Positions 19,533 through 29,861 of a stretch of 64,000 bases of DNA are shown piece by piece. Within the stretch, counting starts at the first letter, position 1; each line of letters starts with the position of its first letter. Made by a program: the position numbers and the translations under genes. Below the pieces are notes generated by a model, which was not told where the DNA came from, did not search any database, and saw only the letters and a list, made by a program, of their open reading frames with translations. Source of the stretch: Alkalibaculum sporogenes (GTDB lineage: Bacteria; Bacillota; Clostridia; Eubacteriales; Alkalibacteraceae); the NCBI RefSeq assembly GCF_009362815.1, contig NZ_WHNX01000004.1, positions 117,000 through 180,999 on the forward strand, written 5' to 3'.

Positions 19533-19560
19533 TGAACTTTGGGAAAAGACGTGTTAATTA

Positions 19561-21477
19561 TCAATTTTCAAGGATTTCTAAGGTGCTTTGTTTTTCTGCC
19601 CATAAATTTATTATATTATCTAAATCTTCTTTTATTTTGTCGTATTGATTTGTAATGTTTGTAGAATTGTCAAAGTCTTCGTAGAAGTTTTCTTTACACA
19701 TAAGTTCTTCTATTTCTTTTATTTGGGTTTCAAGTGTGGAGATTAGTGATTCTAAATCTGAAATCTCTTTTTTAAGTTCTTTAAGTTTTTGTTTTTCTAT
19801 ATTTTCTTTTTTTCTTAAATTAGTTAATTGGGTTTTTGTCATCTTAGTATCTATGGTACTTTCTTCTTCTATCATACGAGCTTCATCTATCTTATTAAGA
19901 TAATAGTCATAGTTACCTTGAAATATTGTGATGCCGTTATTGTCTAGTACTAAGAGCTTGTCTACTACCCTATTTAAAAAATATCGATCATGAGAAATTA
20001 GTAGAACAGTACCAGTATAATTTTCAAGTGCATTTTCTAATATATCCTTTGTTTCCATATCTAAATGATTTGTAGGCTCATCCATTAACAAGAGATTAGA
20101 TTTAGACAACATTAATTTTGCTAAGGAGACTCTACTAATTTCGCCTCCAGATAAAGAATGGATTTTCTTATAAACATCTTCACCTGTAAACATAAATGCA
20201 GCTAAGAAACTGCGAATTTCTCCCTCTTTAGCTGAAGAACTTGCCTGCCACACTTCTGTTAAAATGTCATTGTCTCTAATTAAATCTTCATGTTCTTGAT
20301 GGAAAAAACCTATATTTACATTATGACCATATATTACTTCTCCTTCATCTTGTACAATATCACCTTTTATAATATTTAATAATGTAGTTTTACCAGTTCC
20401 ATTTGCACCGATAATCCCTACTTTTTCTCCACGTAAAATATTAAAATTTACATTTTGAAATAGCATGTTTTTATCAAATGATTTTTTTAAGTGAATTGCA
20501 TCTAAGACAACTTTACCGCTTGTTACTTGTGGTTCAAATCGAATCTGTGCTTTTTTGTGAAAATCCATAGGTTTTTCTAATATATCAATCTTCTCTAGCA
20601 TTTTTTCTCGACTTTCTGCTCTCTTAATACTTTTTTCTCTATTATATTGTTTAAATCTTTTTATTATTTCCTGTTGTCTTTGGATTTCCTTTTGTTGTAT
20701 ATCATAATGATGTAATGAAGTTTCTAGATTTTCTTTTTTTCTTTGTAGGTATTGTGTGTAATTTCCAGAATACTGCGTTAATTTATTGTTTTCTATTTCA
20801 AATGTTTTATTAACTAGTGCATCCAAAAAATATCTATCATGTGATATGATAACAAGAGCTCCATTATATGAATCAAGATAATTTTCTAACCAATGAATTG
20901 CATTCATATCCAAGTAGTTAGTCGGTTCATCTAATAAAAAAAGTTCAGGCCGTAATAATAGTAGTTTTCCTAAAGCGACGCGAGTTTTCTGACCTCCACT
21001 CAGTTCTTTGATTTTTTTTTGCTGATCTTCGTCATTAAAACCAAGACCATTAAGTACACCACGTATGCGGCTTTGCACCTCATATCCACCTTGATTTTCA
21101 AAGGTTTCCACTAATATAGAGTATTTATTCATAATAGGATCTAGGTCTTTACTTATACTCATAAGTTCTTGGTACTTGTGCATCTCCTTTTCTACAGCAA
21201 GTAAATCTTGAAACACATGTAACATTTCGTGATAAATATTATTATCTTCATTGAGATCTAAATTTTGTGATAAGTAACCAATTGATATATTTTTATTTAT
21301 GTTAATTTCTCCAGAATCAAATTCTAAATTATTGGTTAGAATTTTAAAAAGAGTTGATTTACCAGAGCCATTTCTACCTACAATACCAATACGATCGTTT
21401 CTATCTATTTTAAAAGTAATATTTTCTAATATTAAAGTAATTCCAAAGCTTTTTGTTATACTATTACAAGTAAGCAA
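19561..21477 (-). CDS. ABC-F family ATPase (YdiF/Uup-like)
   Basis: A 638-residue protein with two ABC domains and no membrane segments. Walker A GRNGSGKST is near residue 37 and GANGTGKTT near 360; the signatures are LSGGQKTRVAL and LSGGEISRVSL. The charged interdomain linker (about 245-310) is the P-site tRNA interaction motif of ABC-F translation factors. A coiled-coil C-terminal tail (about 540-630) is of the Uup/YdiF type. Start is a TTG with GGAGG 7 bases upstream. It probably acts on the ribosome; a resistance role is not indicated. It is divergent from rex. Confidence 0.9.
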   Translation of the reverse strand: MLTCNSITKSFGITLILENITFKIDRNDRIGIVGRNGSGKSTLFKILTNNLEFDSGEININKNISIGYLSQNLDLNEDNNIYHEMLHVFQDLLAVEKEMHKYQELMSISKDLDPIMNKYSILVETFENQGGYEVQSRIRGVLNGLGFNDEDQQKKIKELSGGQKTRVALGKLLLLRPELFLLDEPTNYLDMNAIHWLENYLDSYNGALVIISHDRYFLDALVNKTFEIENNKLTQYSGNYTQYLQRKKENLETSLHHYDIQQKEIQRQQEIIKRFKQYNREKSIKRAESREKMLEKIDILEKPMDFHKKAQIRFEPQVTSGKVVLDAIHLKKSFDKNMLFQNVNFNILRGEKVGIIGANGTGKTTLLNIIKGDIVQDEGEVIYGHNVNIGFFHQEHEDLIRDNDILTEVWQASSSAKEGEIRSFLAAFMFTGEDVYKKIHSLSGGEISRVSLAKLMLSKSNLLLMDEPTNHLDMETKDILENALENYTGTVLLISHDRYFLNRVVDKLLVLDNNGITIFQGNYDYYLNKIDEARMIEEESTIDTKMTKTQLTNLRKKENIEKQKLKELKKEISDLESLISTLETQIKEIEELMCKENFYEDFDNSTNITNQYDKIKEDLDNIINLWAEKQSTLEILEN

Positions 21478-21542
21478 TTGTACACCTCCAGTTTCATAAT
21501 ACTTTATTTTAACAGAAATTTTAAGAAAGATAAACGTTTAAT

Positions 21543-21571
21543 TTGACAATAGGTATTAGTGTTGCTATAAT
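21543..21571 (+). promoter_or_regulatory. Consensus SigA promoter for rex
   Basis: TTGACA (21543-21548), 17-base spacer, TATAAT (21566-21571); perfect in both hexamers. Confidence 0.85.
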
Positions 21572-21617
21572 AATAATAAAAATTTCTTATAGATTTGTTT
21601 TTGGAAGGAGTATTTTA

Positions 21618-22262
21618 ATGCAGAGAAATTCAGTAAAGGTATCTATGGCAGTAGTAAGAAGATTACCAAAATATCATAGATATTTAGGAGAACTAATAGA
21701 AAAAGATATTCTGAGGATATCATCAAAAGAACTAGGAAAGATAATGGGTTTAACTGCATCACAAATACGTCAAGATTTAAATTGTTTCGGAGGTTTCGGA
21801 CAACAAGGCTATGGATATAATGTAGTGGAATTGTATAAAGAAATTGGTCATATACTAGGATTAGACAAAGAATATAAATGTGTTATCATCGGAGCAGGTA
21901 ATTTAGGTCAAGCGATTACTAATTATGAAGGTTTTAGAAGAGAAGGCTTTAAATTGATGGCTATGTTTGATATTAATCCAAGGTTAATAGGCAATACAAT
22001 TAGAGATATTAAGATTAGCGATATTTCAGAGTTAGAAGAATATGTTGTTGATAACGATATTGTCATTGGAATTATATGTGTGCCAAAAGAAAATAGCCAA
22101 GAAATAGCGGATACACTTGTAAAAGCAAATGTAAGAGCAATATGGAATTTTTCACCGTCAGATGTGAAAGTACCAGAAGACGTTGTTATCGAAAATGTAG
22201 CAATTAATGAAAGTTTATATACTTTGACTTATTTAATTAATGAAGATAACTTAGATATATAA
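21618..22262 (+). CDS. rex: Redox-sensing transcriptional repressor Rex
   Basis: A 214-residue repressor that senses the NADH/NAD ratio. The N-terminal winged helix (VVRRLPKYHRYLGEL, SSKELGKIMGLTASQIRQDL, FGGFGQQGYGY) is typical. The Rossmann domain has VIIGAGNLGQAI near residue 90, and the C-terminus carries the domain-swapped helix. GGAAGGAG lies 8 bases before the ATG at 21618. Its own consensus promoter is upstream and a separate glnA promoter starts at the base after its stop codon. In clostridia it controls fermentation genes; I found no full Rex operator in the window. Confidence 0.95.
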   Translation: MQRNSVKVSMAVVRRLPKYHRYLGELIEKDILRISSKELGKIMGLTASQIRQDLNCFGGFGQQGYGYNVVELYKEIGHILGLDKEYKCVIIGAGNLGQAITNYEGFRREGFKLMAMFDINPRLIGNTIRDIKISDISELEEYVVDNDIVIGIICVPKENSQEIADTLVKANVRAIWNFSPSDVKVPEDVVIENVAINESLYTLTYLINEDNLDI

Positions 22263-22291
22263 TTGACTTAGATTAGTTAGATGTGTATAAT
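22263..22291 (+). promoter_or_regulatory. SigA promoter for the glnA leader
   Basis: TTGACT (22263-22268), 17-base spacer, TATAAT (22286-22291). It begins at the base after the rex stop codon, so the terminator hairpin at 22323 lies inside the transcript it makes. Confidence 0.75.
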
Positions 22292-22315
22292 ATCATCAAG
22301 TAAATATATGGCTGT

Positions 22316-22363
22316 GACATTGACGTCTATGATGAGATTATGCTCATGCATGGGCGTTTTTTT
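22316..22363 (+). promoter_or_regulatory. Candidate glnA attenuator: hexaloop hairpin overlapping a terminator
   Basis: A terminator stem of about 14 bp with one bulge (22323-22336 with 22343-22357, loop ATTATG) ends in seven T and sits between the glnA promoter and gene. A short competing hairpin, GAC-ATTGAC-GTC (22316-22327), overlaps its 5' arm. Its six-base loop has A at position 1 and G at position 4, the pattern reported for ANTAR-bound RNA. With an ANTAR regulator just after glnA, antitermination control is plausible. Only one hexaloop is clear; known ANTAR targets have two. Confidence 0.55.
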
Positions 22364-22412
22364 GAATACTTGGAATCAATAAATAGTATAATAAAATGGG
22401 GAGGAATGCATA

Positions 22413-23735
22413 ATGACAAAGCAAGAAGTGCTACAAGAAGCAAAAGAATTGGGGGTTGAGTTTATTCACTTACAATTTACAGATTTAGTAGGTGTAATGA
22501 AAAATTTATCTATCACTATTGAACAATTGGAAAAAGCATTAGATGGGGAATTAATGTTTGATGGTTCATCAATTGATGGTTTTGTAAGGATAGAAGAGTC
22601 AGATATGTATTTACGGCCAGATTTAAATACATTCGTAGTATTCCCTTGGAAACCACAAGTTGGTAAAGAAGCTAGATTAATATGTGATATATATAATCCA
22701 GATGGTACTGCTTTTGAAGGATCACCAAGACAAATATTAAAAAAGATAGTAAAAGAAGCAGAAGATATGGGATACACTATGTTTGTAGGTCCTGAGTGTG
22801 AATTCTTTTTATTTGAAATAGGAGAAGATGGTGCACCAACTTTAAAAACCCATGACAATGCAGGATATTTTGATTTAGCTCCTGTAGATTTAGGCGAGAG
22901 TGCAAGAAGAGATATGGTAATTACCTTAAAAGAAATGGGATTTGAAATAGAAGCTTCTCATCATGAAGTAGCACCAGGACAACACGAAATCGACTTTAAA
23001 TATGCAGATGCACTAAAAGCGGCAGATGATATTATGACATTTAAAATGGTTGTCAGAACTATAGCTCAAAGACATGGATTACATGCTACTTTTATGCCAA
23101 AACCAATATTCGGCATTAACGGATCTGGAATGCATATTAATCAATCTTTATTTAAAGATGGAGAAAATGCATTTTATGATAAAAATGCAAAGTATCAATT
23201 AAGTGAAACTGCAATACAATATACTGCTGGATTAATAAAACACGCTAGAAGTATGGCGGCACTTACAAATCCAACAGTTAACTCATATAAAAGACTAGTA
23301 CCAGGTTATGAGGCACCAGTATATATTGCCTGGTCACCTAAAAACAGGAGTCCATTAATAAGAATTCCTGCTAAAAGAGGAGCTTCTACTAGAGTAGAAA
23401 TGAGGAACCCTGATCCATCTGCAAATCCATACTTAGCCCTTGCAGCTAATTTAGCAGCTGGTCTAGACGGTATTAAAAACAATTTACAAGCACCAGAACC
23501 TGTATTCTCGAATGTATACGAAATGACTGCTGATGAGAAATACGATAAAGATATAGAAAGTTTACCAGGTACATTAATCGAAGCTATTGAAGAACTCAAG
23601 AAAGATGAATTAATGATGAAGGTATTAGGTGATCATGCCAAAGTTAAATACGTTGGAGCTAAATTACGTGAATGGAATGAATATAGTACAAAAGTATCCC
23701 AATGGGAATTAGATCAATACTTAACTAGTATATAA
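22413..23735 (+). CDS. glnA: Glutamine synthetase type I
   Basis: A 440-residue enzyme (Firmicutes GSI-alpha length, lacking the adenylylation insert). Signature phrases include FDGSSIDGF near residue 50, GPECEFFLF near 128, the ATP-binding [15 protein letters not shown] near 230, and [10 protein letters not shown] with [16 protein letters not shown] near 310-335. It makes glutamine from glutamate and ammonia. GGGGAGGA lies 6 bases before the ATG. The leader contains a promoter and a terminator, implying attenuation. The ANTAR regulator follows after a strong terminator. Confidence 0.97.
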   Translation: MTKQEVLQEAKELGVEFIHLQFTDLVGVMKNLSITIEQLEKALDGELMFDGSSIDGFVRIEESDMYLRPDLNTFVVFPWKPQVGKEARLICDIYNPDGTAFEGSPRQILKKIVKEAEDMGYTMFVGPECEFFLFEIGEDGAPTLKTHDNAGYFDLAPVDLGESARRDMVITLKEMGFEIEASHHEVAPGQHEIDFKYADALKAADDIMTFKMVVRTIAQRHGLHATFMPKPIFGINGSGMHINQSLFKDGENAFYDKNAKYQLSETAIQYTAGLIKHARSMAALTNPTVNSYKRLVPGYEAPVYIAWSPKNRSPLIRIPAKRGASTRVEMRNPDPSANPYLALAANLAAGLDGIKNNLQAPEPVFSNVYEMTADEKYDKDIESLPGTLIEAIEELKKDELMMKVLGDHAKVKYVGAKLREWNEYSTKVSQWELDQYLTSI

Positions 23736-23785
23736 TGTTGTAAAAATCTCATTACAATAATATTACTTTACGGTATGTTTACCAT

Positions 23786-23814
23786 AAAAAGGCTTTATTT
23801 AGTAAAGCCTTTTT
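23786..23814 (+). terminator. Terminator of glnA
   Basis: A perfect 12-bp stem AAAAAGGCTTTA / TAAAGCCTTTTT with a 5-base loop; the T run is part of the 3' arm. Confidence 0.92.
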
Positions 23815-23897
23815 ATGAATTCTTTTTATTTATTAAATAATGAATAGTATAACTAAATTCATAGATATAAGTTGGTCGTAGAAGGTGGGTGAGGTGA

Positions 23898-24467
23898 ATG
23901 TTACAGAATATTATACTATGTATAAATAATAAAACTAATGAGAATAGTATCACATCTAATTTAAAAAAAATCGGATATAATGTGCTCATCTGTGATGATG
24001 GTAATAGCCTTATCCGTATGGCTAGATCTAGGAATATCGATCTTGTATTATTAGATGATGAGGTTAAAGGAATAAGAGCAATAGATATTGTCAATATAAT
24101 ATCTTCAGAAAAGATATGCCCAGTTGTAATAATGTCTAATCAGTATGGAACAGATTATCTCAATTGGATTGAAAAAGGGTGGGTATATACATACGTAAAT
24201 GTACCATTAGAAAGATATGAACTATTAAAAGTAGTACAAGGAGCTATTGCAACTGGTCAAAGGCTTTTAGAGTTAGAGAGAGAAATACAAAAATTACGAA
24301 ACGAAATAGCTCAACGAAAGACTATTGAAAAAGCAAAAGGAATTGTAATGGAAAAGCGCAAATGCTGTGAGGATGACGCTTATAAATATTTAAGAAAAAC
24401 TAGCATGGATAAGGGAATTTCAATTGAAAATATTTCATTAGCAATCATAAATAAATATTGCAAATAA
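23898..24467 (+). CDS. ANTAR-domain regulator with degenerate receiver
   Basis: A 189-residue protein. Residues 1-120 have a receiver fold: DLVLLDDEVKG retains an Asp at the phosphoacceptor position, but the N-terminal acidic pair is replaced (LCINNKTNE) and the usual K-P of the last motif reads NVP. A short coiled coil leads to the ANTAR domain at about 130-188 (KTIEKAKGIVMEKRKCCEDDAYKYLRKTS, in part). ANTAR proteins bind RNA hexaloop hairpins and prevent termination. Position beside glnA points to nitrogen control. The missing acidic residues suggest phosphorylation is weak or absent. Confidence 0.9.
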   Translation: MLQNIILCINNKTNENSITSNLKKIGYNVLICDDGNSLIRMARSRNIDLVLLDDEVKGIRAIDIVNIISSEKICPVVIMSNQYGTDYLNWIEKGWVYTYVNVPLERYELLKVVQGAIATGQRLLELEREIQKLRNEIAQRKTIEKAKGIVMEKRKCCEDDAYKYLRKTSMDKGISIENISLAIINKYCK

Positions 24468-24496
24468 AAAGTAGTGGAAGATTCCACTACTTTTTA
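24466..24496. terminator. Bidirectional terminator
   Basis: AAAAAGTAGTGGAA pairs with TTCCACTACTTTTT (24466-24479 with 24482-24495). A and T runs on both sides serve the ANTAR gene and the convergent membrane gene. Confidence 0.9.
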
Positions 24497-24937
24497 TTAC
24501 TTGTATTTTTCATATTTCATATCAGAAATTTTAATAAATCCAAATAATACTGGCAAAGTATTGGTAACAATAGGTACAAATTGTTTAATTGTAAAAAACA
24601 AGTAAGTCTTATCTAAAGTTATACTTGGAATGAAAAAAATGAGTTTTAAAATATTTAAAATTATAATTGTAATACATATTAAATACTCTAGAAACTTATT
24701 TTGTTTTCTTACTCTAATTAAGATAATACTAATTAGGCCTAACAATACTGATAAAACTAAGAATATAATAAATTCTATTATGCTAGCACTGCCTAATGGT
24801 AAATCTAATAAAGTAAACGTGTCTGTAATTGCGAAGTAAGAAACAAATTCGATAAAATATCCTATGATTAAAATTACTAACAATAACAGTTGAATTAATG
24901 TTATTATAAATGTCTTGTAAGTTTTTTGTTCAAACAT
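24497..24937 (-). CDS. Four-helix membrane protein of unknown function
   Basis: A 146-residue protein with four hydrophobic segments (about 10-32, 50-74, 83-103 and 110-132) and a charged C-terminus ending in SDMKYEKYK. I recognise no family. AAGGAG lies 7 bases before the ATG. It is a single gene, convergent with the ANTAR regulator and divergent from the glycosylase. Confidence 0.6.
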   Translation of the reverse strand: MFEQKTYKTFIITLIQLLLLVILIIGYFIEFVSYFAITDTFTLLDLPLGSASIIEFIIFLVLSVLLGLISIILIRVRKQNKFLEYLICITIIILNILKLIFFIPSITLDKTYLFFTIKQFVPIVTNTLPVLFGFIKISDMKYEKYK

Positions 24938-25031
24938 AATTCTCTCCTTAATAACTTATATATATATACTTATTGTACCAAAATATAATGAATTGTGGTA
25001 ATATTATTAGAAAAAGTAATGGGTGGATACT

Positions 25032-25895
25032 ATGATAAAAGAATTAATAGAAAGTAATAGTGGTTTAACTTTAAAAGTTGATTGCTTAAACTTACAGCAG
25101 ACATTTGAATGTGGTCAGTGTTTTAGATGGGATATAAATGATGAAGGTAATTATATAGGTATAGCTAATAATAAAGTTATTGAAATACGTCAAAATAGCG
25201 ACTATGTTGACATAGTCAATATAAACAAGCAAGAATTTAATAGTTTCTGGCATAGTTATTTTGATTTAAACAGAGATTATCAAAGTCTTATAAATAAGAT
25301 ATCTAATGAAAATGTAATGATTAAAGCTACAGGGTATGGAAGTGGAATTAGACTGTTAAACCAAGATGAATGGGAAACTCTTATCTCTTTTATAATTTCT
25401 GCAAATAACAATATTCCAAGGATTAAAAGTATAATTCAAAGTTTTTGTGAAAGCTTTGGTGATAAATTATACTACAATGGAAGAACTTATTATTCATTTC
25501 CAACTCCACAAAGTTTGAAAGGTATTACTGTGGCAGATTTAGATCAAATTAAAAGTGGCTATAGAGCAAAATATATAGTAGATGCAGTAAACAAAGTAAA
25601 TGAAGGTGTAGTGGACTTGTATAAGCTTAGTAATATATCCACGGAAGAAGCTCGAAAAGAACTACTAAAAATAAAAGGTGTAGGACCAAAAGTAGCTGAT
25701 TGCATATTGTTATTTTCAATGAGTAAGTATGACTGTTATCCAATGGATGTATGGATTAAGAGAGTAACTGAGAATTACTATTTTAACAGAGAAGCAAGTT
25801 CAAAAGAAATACAAGAATTAGCACAAAATTATTGGGGTGATAATGCTGGATTTGCTCAGCAGTATTTATTTTATTACGCACGAAATAATATGTGA
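25032..25895 (+). CDS. 8-oxoguanine DNA glycosylase / AP lyase (Ogg type)
   Basis: A 287-residue HhH-GPD glycosylase of the Ogg1 family. The N-terminal domain has TFECGQCFRWD; the helix-hairpin-helix LLKIKGVGPKVADC carries the catalytic Lys220, and the catalytic Asp239 lies in CYPMDVWIKR. It removes oxidised guanine from DNA. The ATG at 25032 is chosen because GGTGGA lies 4 bases upstream; a GTG at 25023 overlaps that site. No operon partner is evident. Confidence 0.9.
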   Translation: MIKELIESNSGLTLKVDCLNLQQTFECGQCFRWDINDEGNYIGIANNKVIEIRQNSDYVDIVNINKQEFNSFWHSYFDLNRDYQSLINKISNENVMIKATGYGSGIRLLNQDEWETLISFIISANNNIPRIKSIIQSFCESFGDKLYYNGRTYYSFPTPQSLKGITVADLDQIKSGYRAKYIVDAVNKVNEGVVDLYKLSNISTEEARKELLKIKGVGPKVADCILLFSMSKYDCYPMDVWIKRVTENYYFNREASSKEIQELAQNYWGDNAGFAQQYLFYYARNNM

Positions 25896-25956
25896 AGGTA
25901 ATAAAGTGAATAATCAATAACATAATCTTACAATTAATTACTGGAGTGTGGAAAAA

Positions 25957-26634
25957 TTGACAGGAAATTTATTAAATGTATTTGCAATTCTACTAGGAGG
26001 TATTCTTGGAACGGTCTTTAAAAGGAGAATTCCAGAAAAAATAAACCGAATAATGATTGACGCACTAGCACTAGGAGTAATGGTTTATGGTATATCAGAA
26101 GGAATCAAGATGTCAAATCCGCTTATAATATTTATAAGCCTTGGATTTGGAGCTATTATTGGTGAATTAATAGATATAGAAAGTAAATTGAATCAATTAG
26201 GTGATTATTTACAAAGTAAAATGGTTAATAGTAATAACATATCACAAGGCTTTGTTTCATCTTCTTTACTTTTTTGTGTAGGTGCAATGTCAATAATGGG
26301 TGCGTTACAAAGTGGATTACAGGATAAACACGATATTTTAATAGCAAAATCTTTTTTAGATGGAATCATGTCAATAATCTTTGCTTCAACTATGGGAATT
26401 GGAGTATTGCTATCCTCTATTACGGTATTCATGTATCAGGGGAGTATTATATTATTATCTGAGATAATAAAGCCCTATCTATCTAATTCAGTTATTAATG
26501 AGATGACAGCAGTAGGAGGAATATTAATATTTGCTATAGGTATTAATATTTTAGAAATTAAAAAATTAAAATTAGGGAATTTACTACCAGCTTTATTTAT
26601 TCCTATTATTATACATATATTCTACCCATTCTAA
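25957..26634 (+). CDS. DUF554 membrane protein
   Basis: A 225-residue protein with about six membrane helices. GNLLNVFAILLGGILGTVFK at the N-terminus and FVSSSLLFCVGAMSIMGALQSG near residue 105 are hallmarks of DUF554 (B. subtilis YdfK-like), a putative transporter family. The TTG at 25957 is chosen: TGGAG lies 10 bases upstream, whereas the GTG at 25948 nearly touches it. Function unknown. Confidence 0.85.
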   Translation: MTGNLLNVFAILLGGILGTVFKRRIPEKINRIMIDALALGVMVYGISEGIKMSNPLIIFISLGFGAIIGELIDIESKLNQLGDYLQSKMVNSNNISQGFVSSSLLFCVGAMSIMGALQSGLQDKHDILIAKSFLDGIMSIIFASTMGIGVLLSSITVFMYQGSIILLSEIIKPYLSNSVINEMTAVGGILIFAIGINILEIKKLKLGNLLPALFIPIIIHIFYPF

Positions 26635-26723
26635 AATATACTTCGTCCATACATAGATTAAACAGTCTTTTAGTCTATTATCTAAAAATGAGAATAAAAA
26701 GAAAAATACATGGTAAAATATAG

Positions 26724-26752
26724 TTGACTTTTACAGTTATGTTTTGTATGAT
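26724..26752 (+). promoter_or_regulatory. SigA promoter of groESL
   Basis: TTGACT (26724-26729), 17-base spacer, TATGAT (26747-26752), with the CIRCE element starting 10 bases downstream. Confidence 0.8.
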
Positions 26753-26762
26753 TGTATATGAA

Positions 26763-26789
26763 TTAGCACTCATTCGAATCGAGTGCTAA
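26763..26789. promoter_or_regulatory. CIRCE element (HrcA operator)
   Basis: A perfect TTAGCACTC-N9-GAGTGCTAA inverted repeat between the groESL promoter and groES. HrcA, encoded outside this window, is expected to repress the operon here. Confidence 0.97.
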
Positions 26790-26826
26790 CAGGAAAATGG
26801 ATAAAATTTATAGAGGAGGTCTTTTA

Positions 26827-27111
26827 ATGAATCTTAAACCATTAGGCGACAGAGTAGTAATTAAAGTAAAAGAAGAACAAGAAAAAACTGCAAGTGGAAT
26901 CGTTTTGCCAGGTAGTGCAAAAGAAAAACCACAAGAAGCAAAAGTAATAGCAGTAGGTAGTGGAGAACTAATAGACGGTAAAAAAGTTGAACTTGAAGTT
27001 AAGGCTGGAGACAATGTAATATATTCTAAGTACTCTGGAACTGAAGTAAAAGTTGAAGGTGAAGAATACCTTATTGTTAGACAAAGTGATATTCTAGCGA
27101 TTGTTGAGTAA
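26827..27111 (+). CDS. groES: Co-chaperonin GroES
   Basis: A 94-residue co-chaperonin. It begins [14 protein letters not shown] and carries the mobile-loop region [16 protein letters not shown] and the C-terminal [24 protein letters not shown] lies 7 bases before the ATG at 26827; an in-frame ATG 30 bases upstream lies between CIRCE and the ribosome site and is rejected. It caps the GroEL ring; groEL follows 33 bases later. Confidence 0.97.
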   Translation: MNLKPLGDRVVIKVKEEQEKTASGIVLPGSAKEKPQEAKVIAVGSGELIDGKKVELEVKAGDNVIYSKYSGTEVKVEGEEYLIVRQSDILAIVE

Positions 27112-27129
27112 TATTAATTTTGAATATGA

Positions 27130-28788
<1,659 letters not shown>

Positions 28789-28882
28789 TTTAGGTTTTAC
28801 AACCTTGTTAAATCAACGTTCAAATCCTTAACCAATTTGTAGTGTCCAGAAAAGTGACTGATATTAATTGTTAATAACTTTG

Positions 28883-28926
28883 AGAGGTTTTCCATTAAGT
28901 TTCAAAACTTATGGGAAGCCTCTTTT
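28883..28926 (+). terminator. Terminator of groESL
   Basis: A long stem (AGAGGTTTTCC, then AAGTT, pairing with AACTT, then GGGAAGCCTCT, with G-T pairs and one bulge) is followed by TTTTC. Confidence 0.8.
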
Positions 28927-29136
28927 CTGTAGCTCTCCATCATATATTTTTGAGCAATTACGAACCTTTGAATCATGTAATAAGTTTTCTTATCAATAAT
29001 ATGTGGTCAGTATAGAGTAGCATAGTTCTAAGAGTACAATGCTCTCTTCTATAGTTTGTTTGAGAAGCTTATCAGATGACTGATTTGAATAACTTTAAAA
29101 TCGCAACTAACAGCGTCTAAAAAAAAAATCTTCATC
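28927..29136. other. Intergenic stretch with no recognised feature
   Basis: Together with the flanking sites this is part of a 539-base gene-free region after groEL. The first half (to about 29100) shows no open frame with a ribosome site and no clear fold. An A-rich run (29120-29128) precedes the candidate SigI-type promoter. Confidence 0.5.
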
Positions 29137-29166
29137 ACCCCCTAAATTTCAAAGGAGTATTACGTA
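29137..29166 (+). promoter_or_regulatory. Candidate SigI-type promoter
   Basis: ACCCCC (29137-29142), preceded by an A-rich run, then a 20-base spacer and CGTA (29163-29166). SigI promoters, as I recall them, use ACCCCC and CGAA. The -10 differs by one base and the spacer is somewhat long. The implied transcript would begin just before the riboswitch. sigI itself lies in the same gene cluster. Confidence 0.4.
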
Positions 29167-29185
29167 AAGCTAAGTGAATAGAGAG

Positions 29186-29266
29186 AAAGGCAAAATCATT
29201 GAAAGATGATAATACGCAAAGCTAAAGGGGCTAAGGAAATTTTTCTATGTCAGCCAGCTACCGTCG
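29186..29266 (+). promoter_or_regulatory. Cyclic di-GMP-I riboswitch (GEMM)
   Basis: The conserved aptamer parts are in order: AGGCAAA (29188-29194), a 6-bp P2 stem ATCATT/GATGAT capped by a GAAA tetraloop (29195-29210), the ACGCAAAGC junction (29214-29222), the receptor-side GGGGCTAAGG, and the 3' CAGCCAGCTACCG. This matches the GEMM consensus that binds c-di-GMP. It lies 62 bases before the lipoprotein start. No clear terminator lies between, so control may act on translation. Confidence 0.85.
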
Positions 29267-29327
29267 AACCAATGATATAAAACTCTTTTCTAACTAAATT
29301 CAAAAGATTAAGAATGGAGGTGACAAA

Positions 29328-29843
29328 ATGAGATATAGGGCAGGCTTAATGCTATTGTTTTTTATGTTTTTATTCGTATTAGGAGCTTGCCAAAATAATG
29401 GAAACGAAGGGACTCATCTTGATAAAGAAAAAAGCACTGAACAAAAACAAGAAGAAAATAACTATCTATATGAAAGCGAAGCAGTGAAGGTTACTAAAAC
29501 ATTAGGTTGGCAACAACAAGACAGCTCGAGTAAGTATGTGGAAGAAAATATTATATTTCAAAATGGGAATGTGAAAGCAGTTTTGACATTTGTTTCAAAA
29601 GAAAAGTCATTAGATGAGATTAAAAGTGAATTGAAATCATCATTTAGAAATAGTGAGAAGATTGATGAAACTGAGAAATATCTTTCCCTAATATCGAATC
29701 GAAAAGAAAGTATTCGAATAGATATTTATTTGCATAGAGGAGAGGAACAAACTGGAATCTTAATTTTTATGGCTCCTTTTGAAGATTATAAAACAAATCA
29801 AACGTCGATAGAAGAATTAAAAAAAAATATACAATATTTCTAA
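29328..29843 (+). CDS. Lipoprotein downstream of the c-di-GMP riboswitch
   Basis: A 171-residue protein with a lipoprotein signal (hydrophobic residues 6-19, lipobox LGAC with Cys21), a charged linker of about 25 residues, and a mixed alpha/beta domain (about 48-171; VKVTKTLGWQQQ, VKAVLTFVSKEKSLDEI). No family recognised. GGAGGTGA lies 6 bases before the ATG. The riboswitch suggests its level depends on c-di-GMP, as for many clostridial surface proteins. The coiled-coil protein starts 18 bases downstream. Confidence 0.75.
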   Translation: MRYRAGLMLLFFMFLFVLGACQNNGNEGTHLDKEKSTEQKQEENNYLYESEAVKVTKTLGWQQQDSSSKYVEENIIFQNGNVKAVLTFVSKEKSLDEIKSELKSSFRNSEKIDETEKYLSLISNRKESIRIDIYLHRGEEQTGILIFMAPFEDYKTNQTSIEELKKNIQYF

Positions 29844-29861
29844 GGAAAAGGTGGAATAACG

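Noticed and set aside
28860..28882. Half-site resembling a Rex operator after groEL
   Set aside because: Only one half (TTGTTAA) matches and it is at a terminator, not near a promoter.
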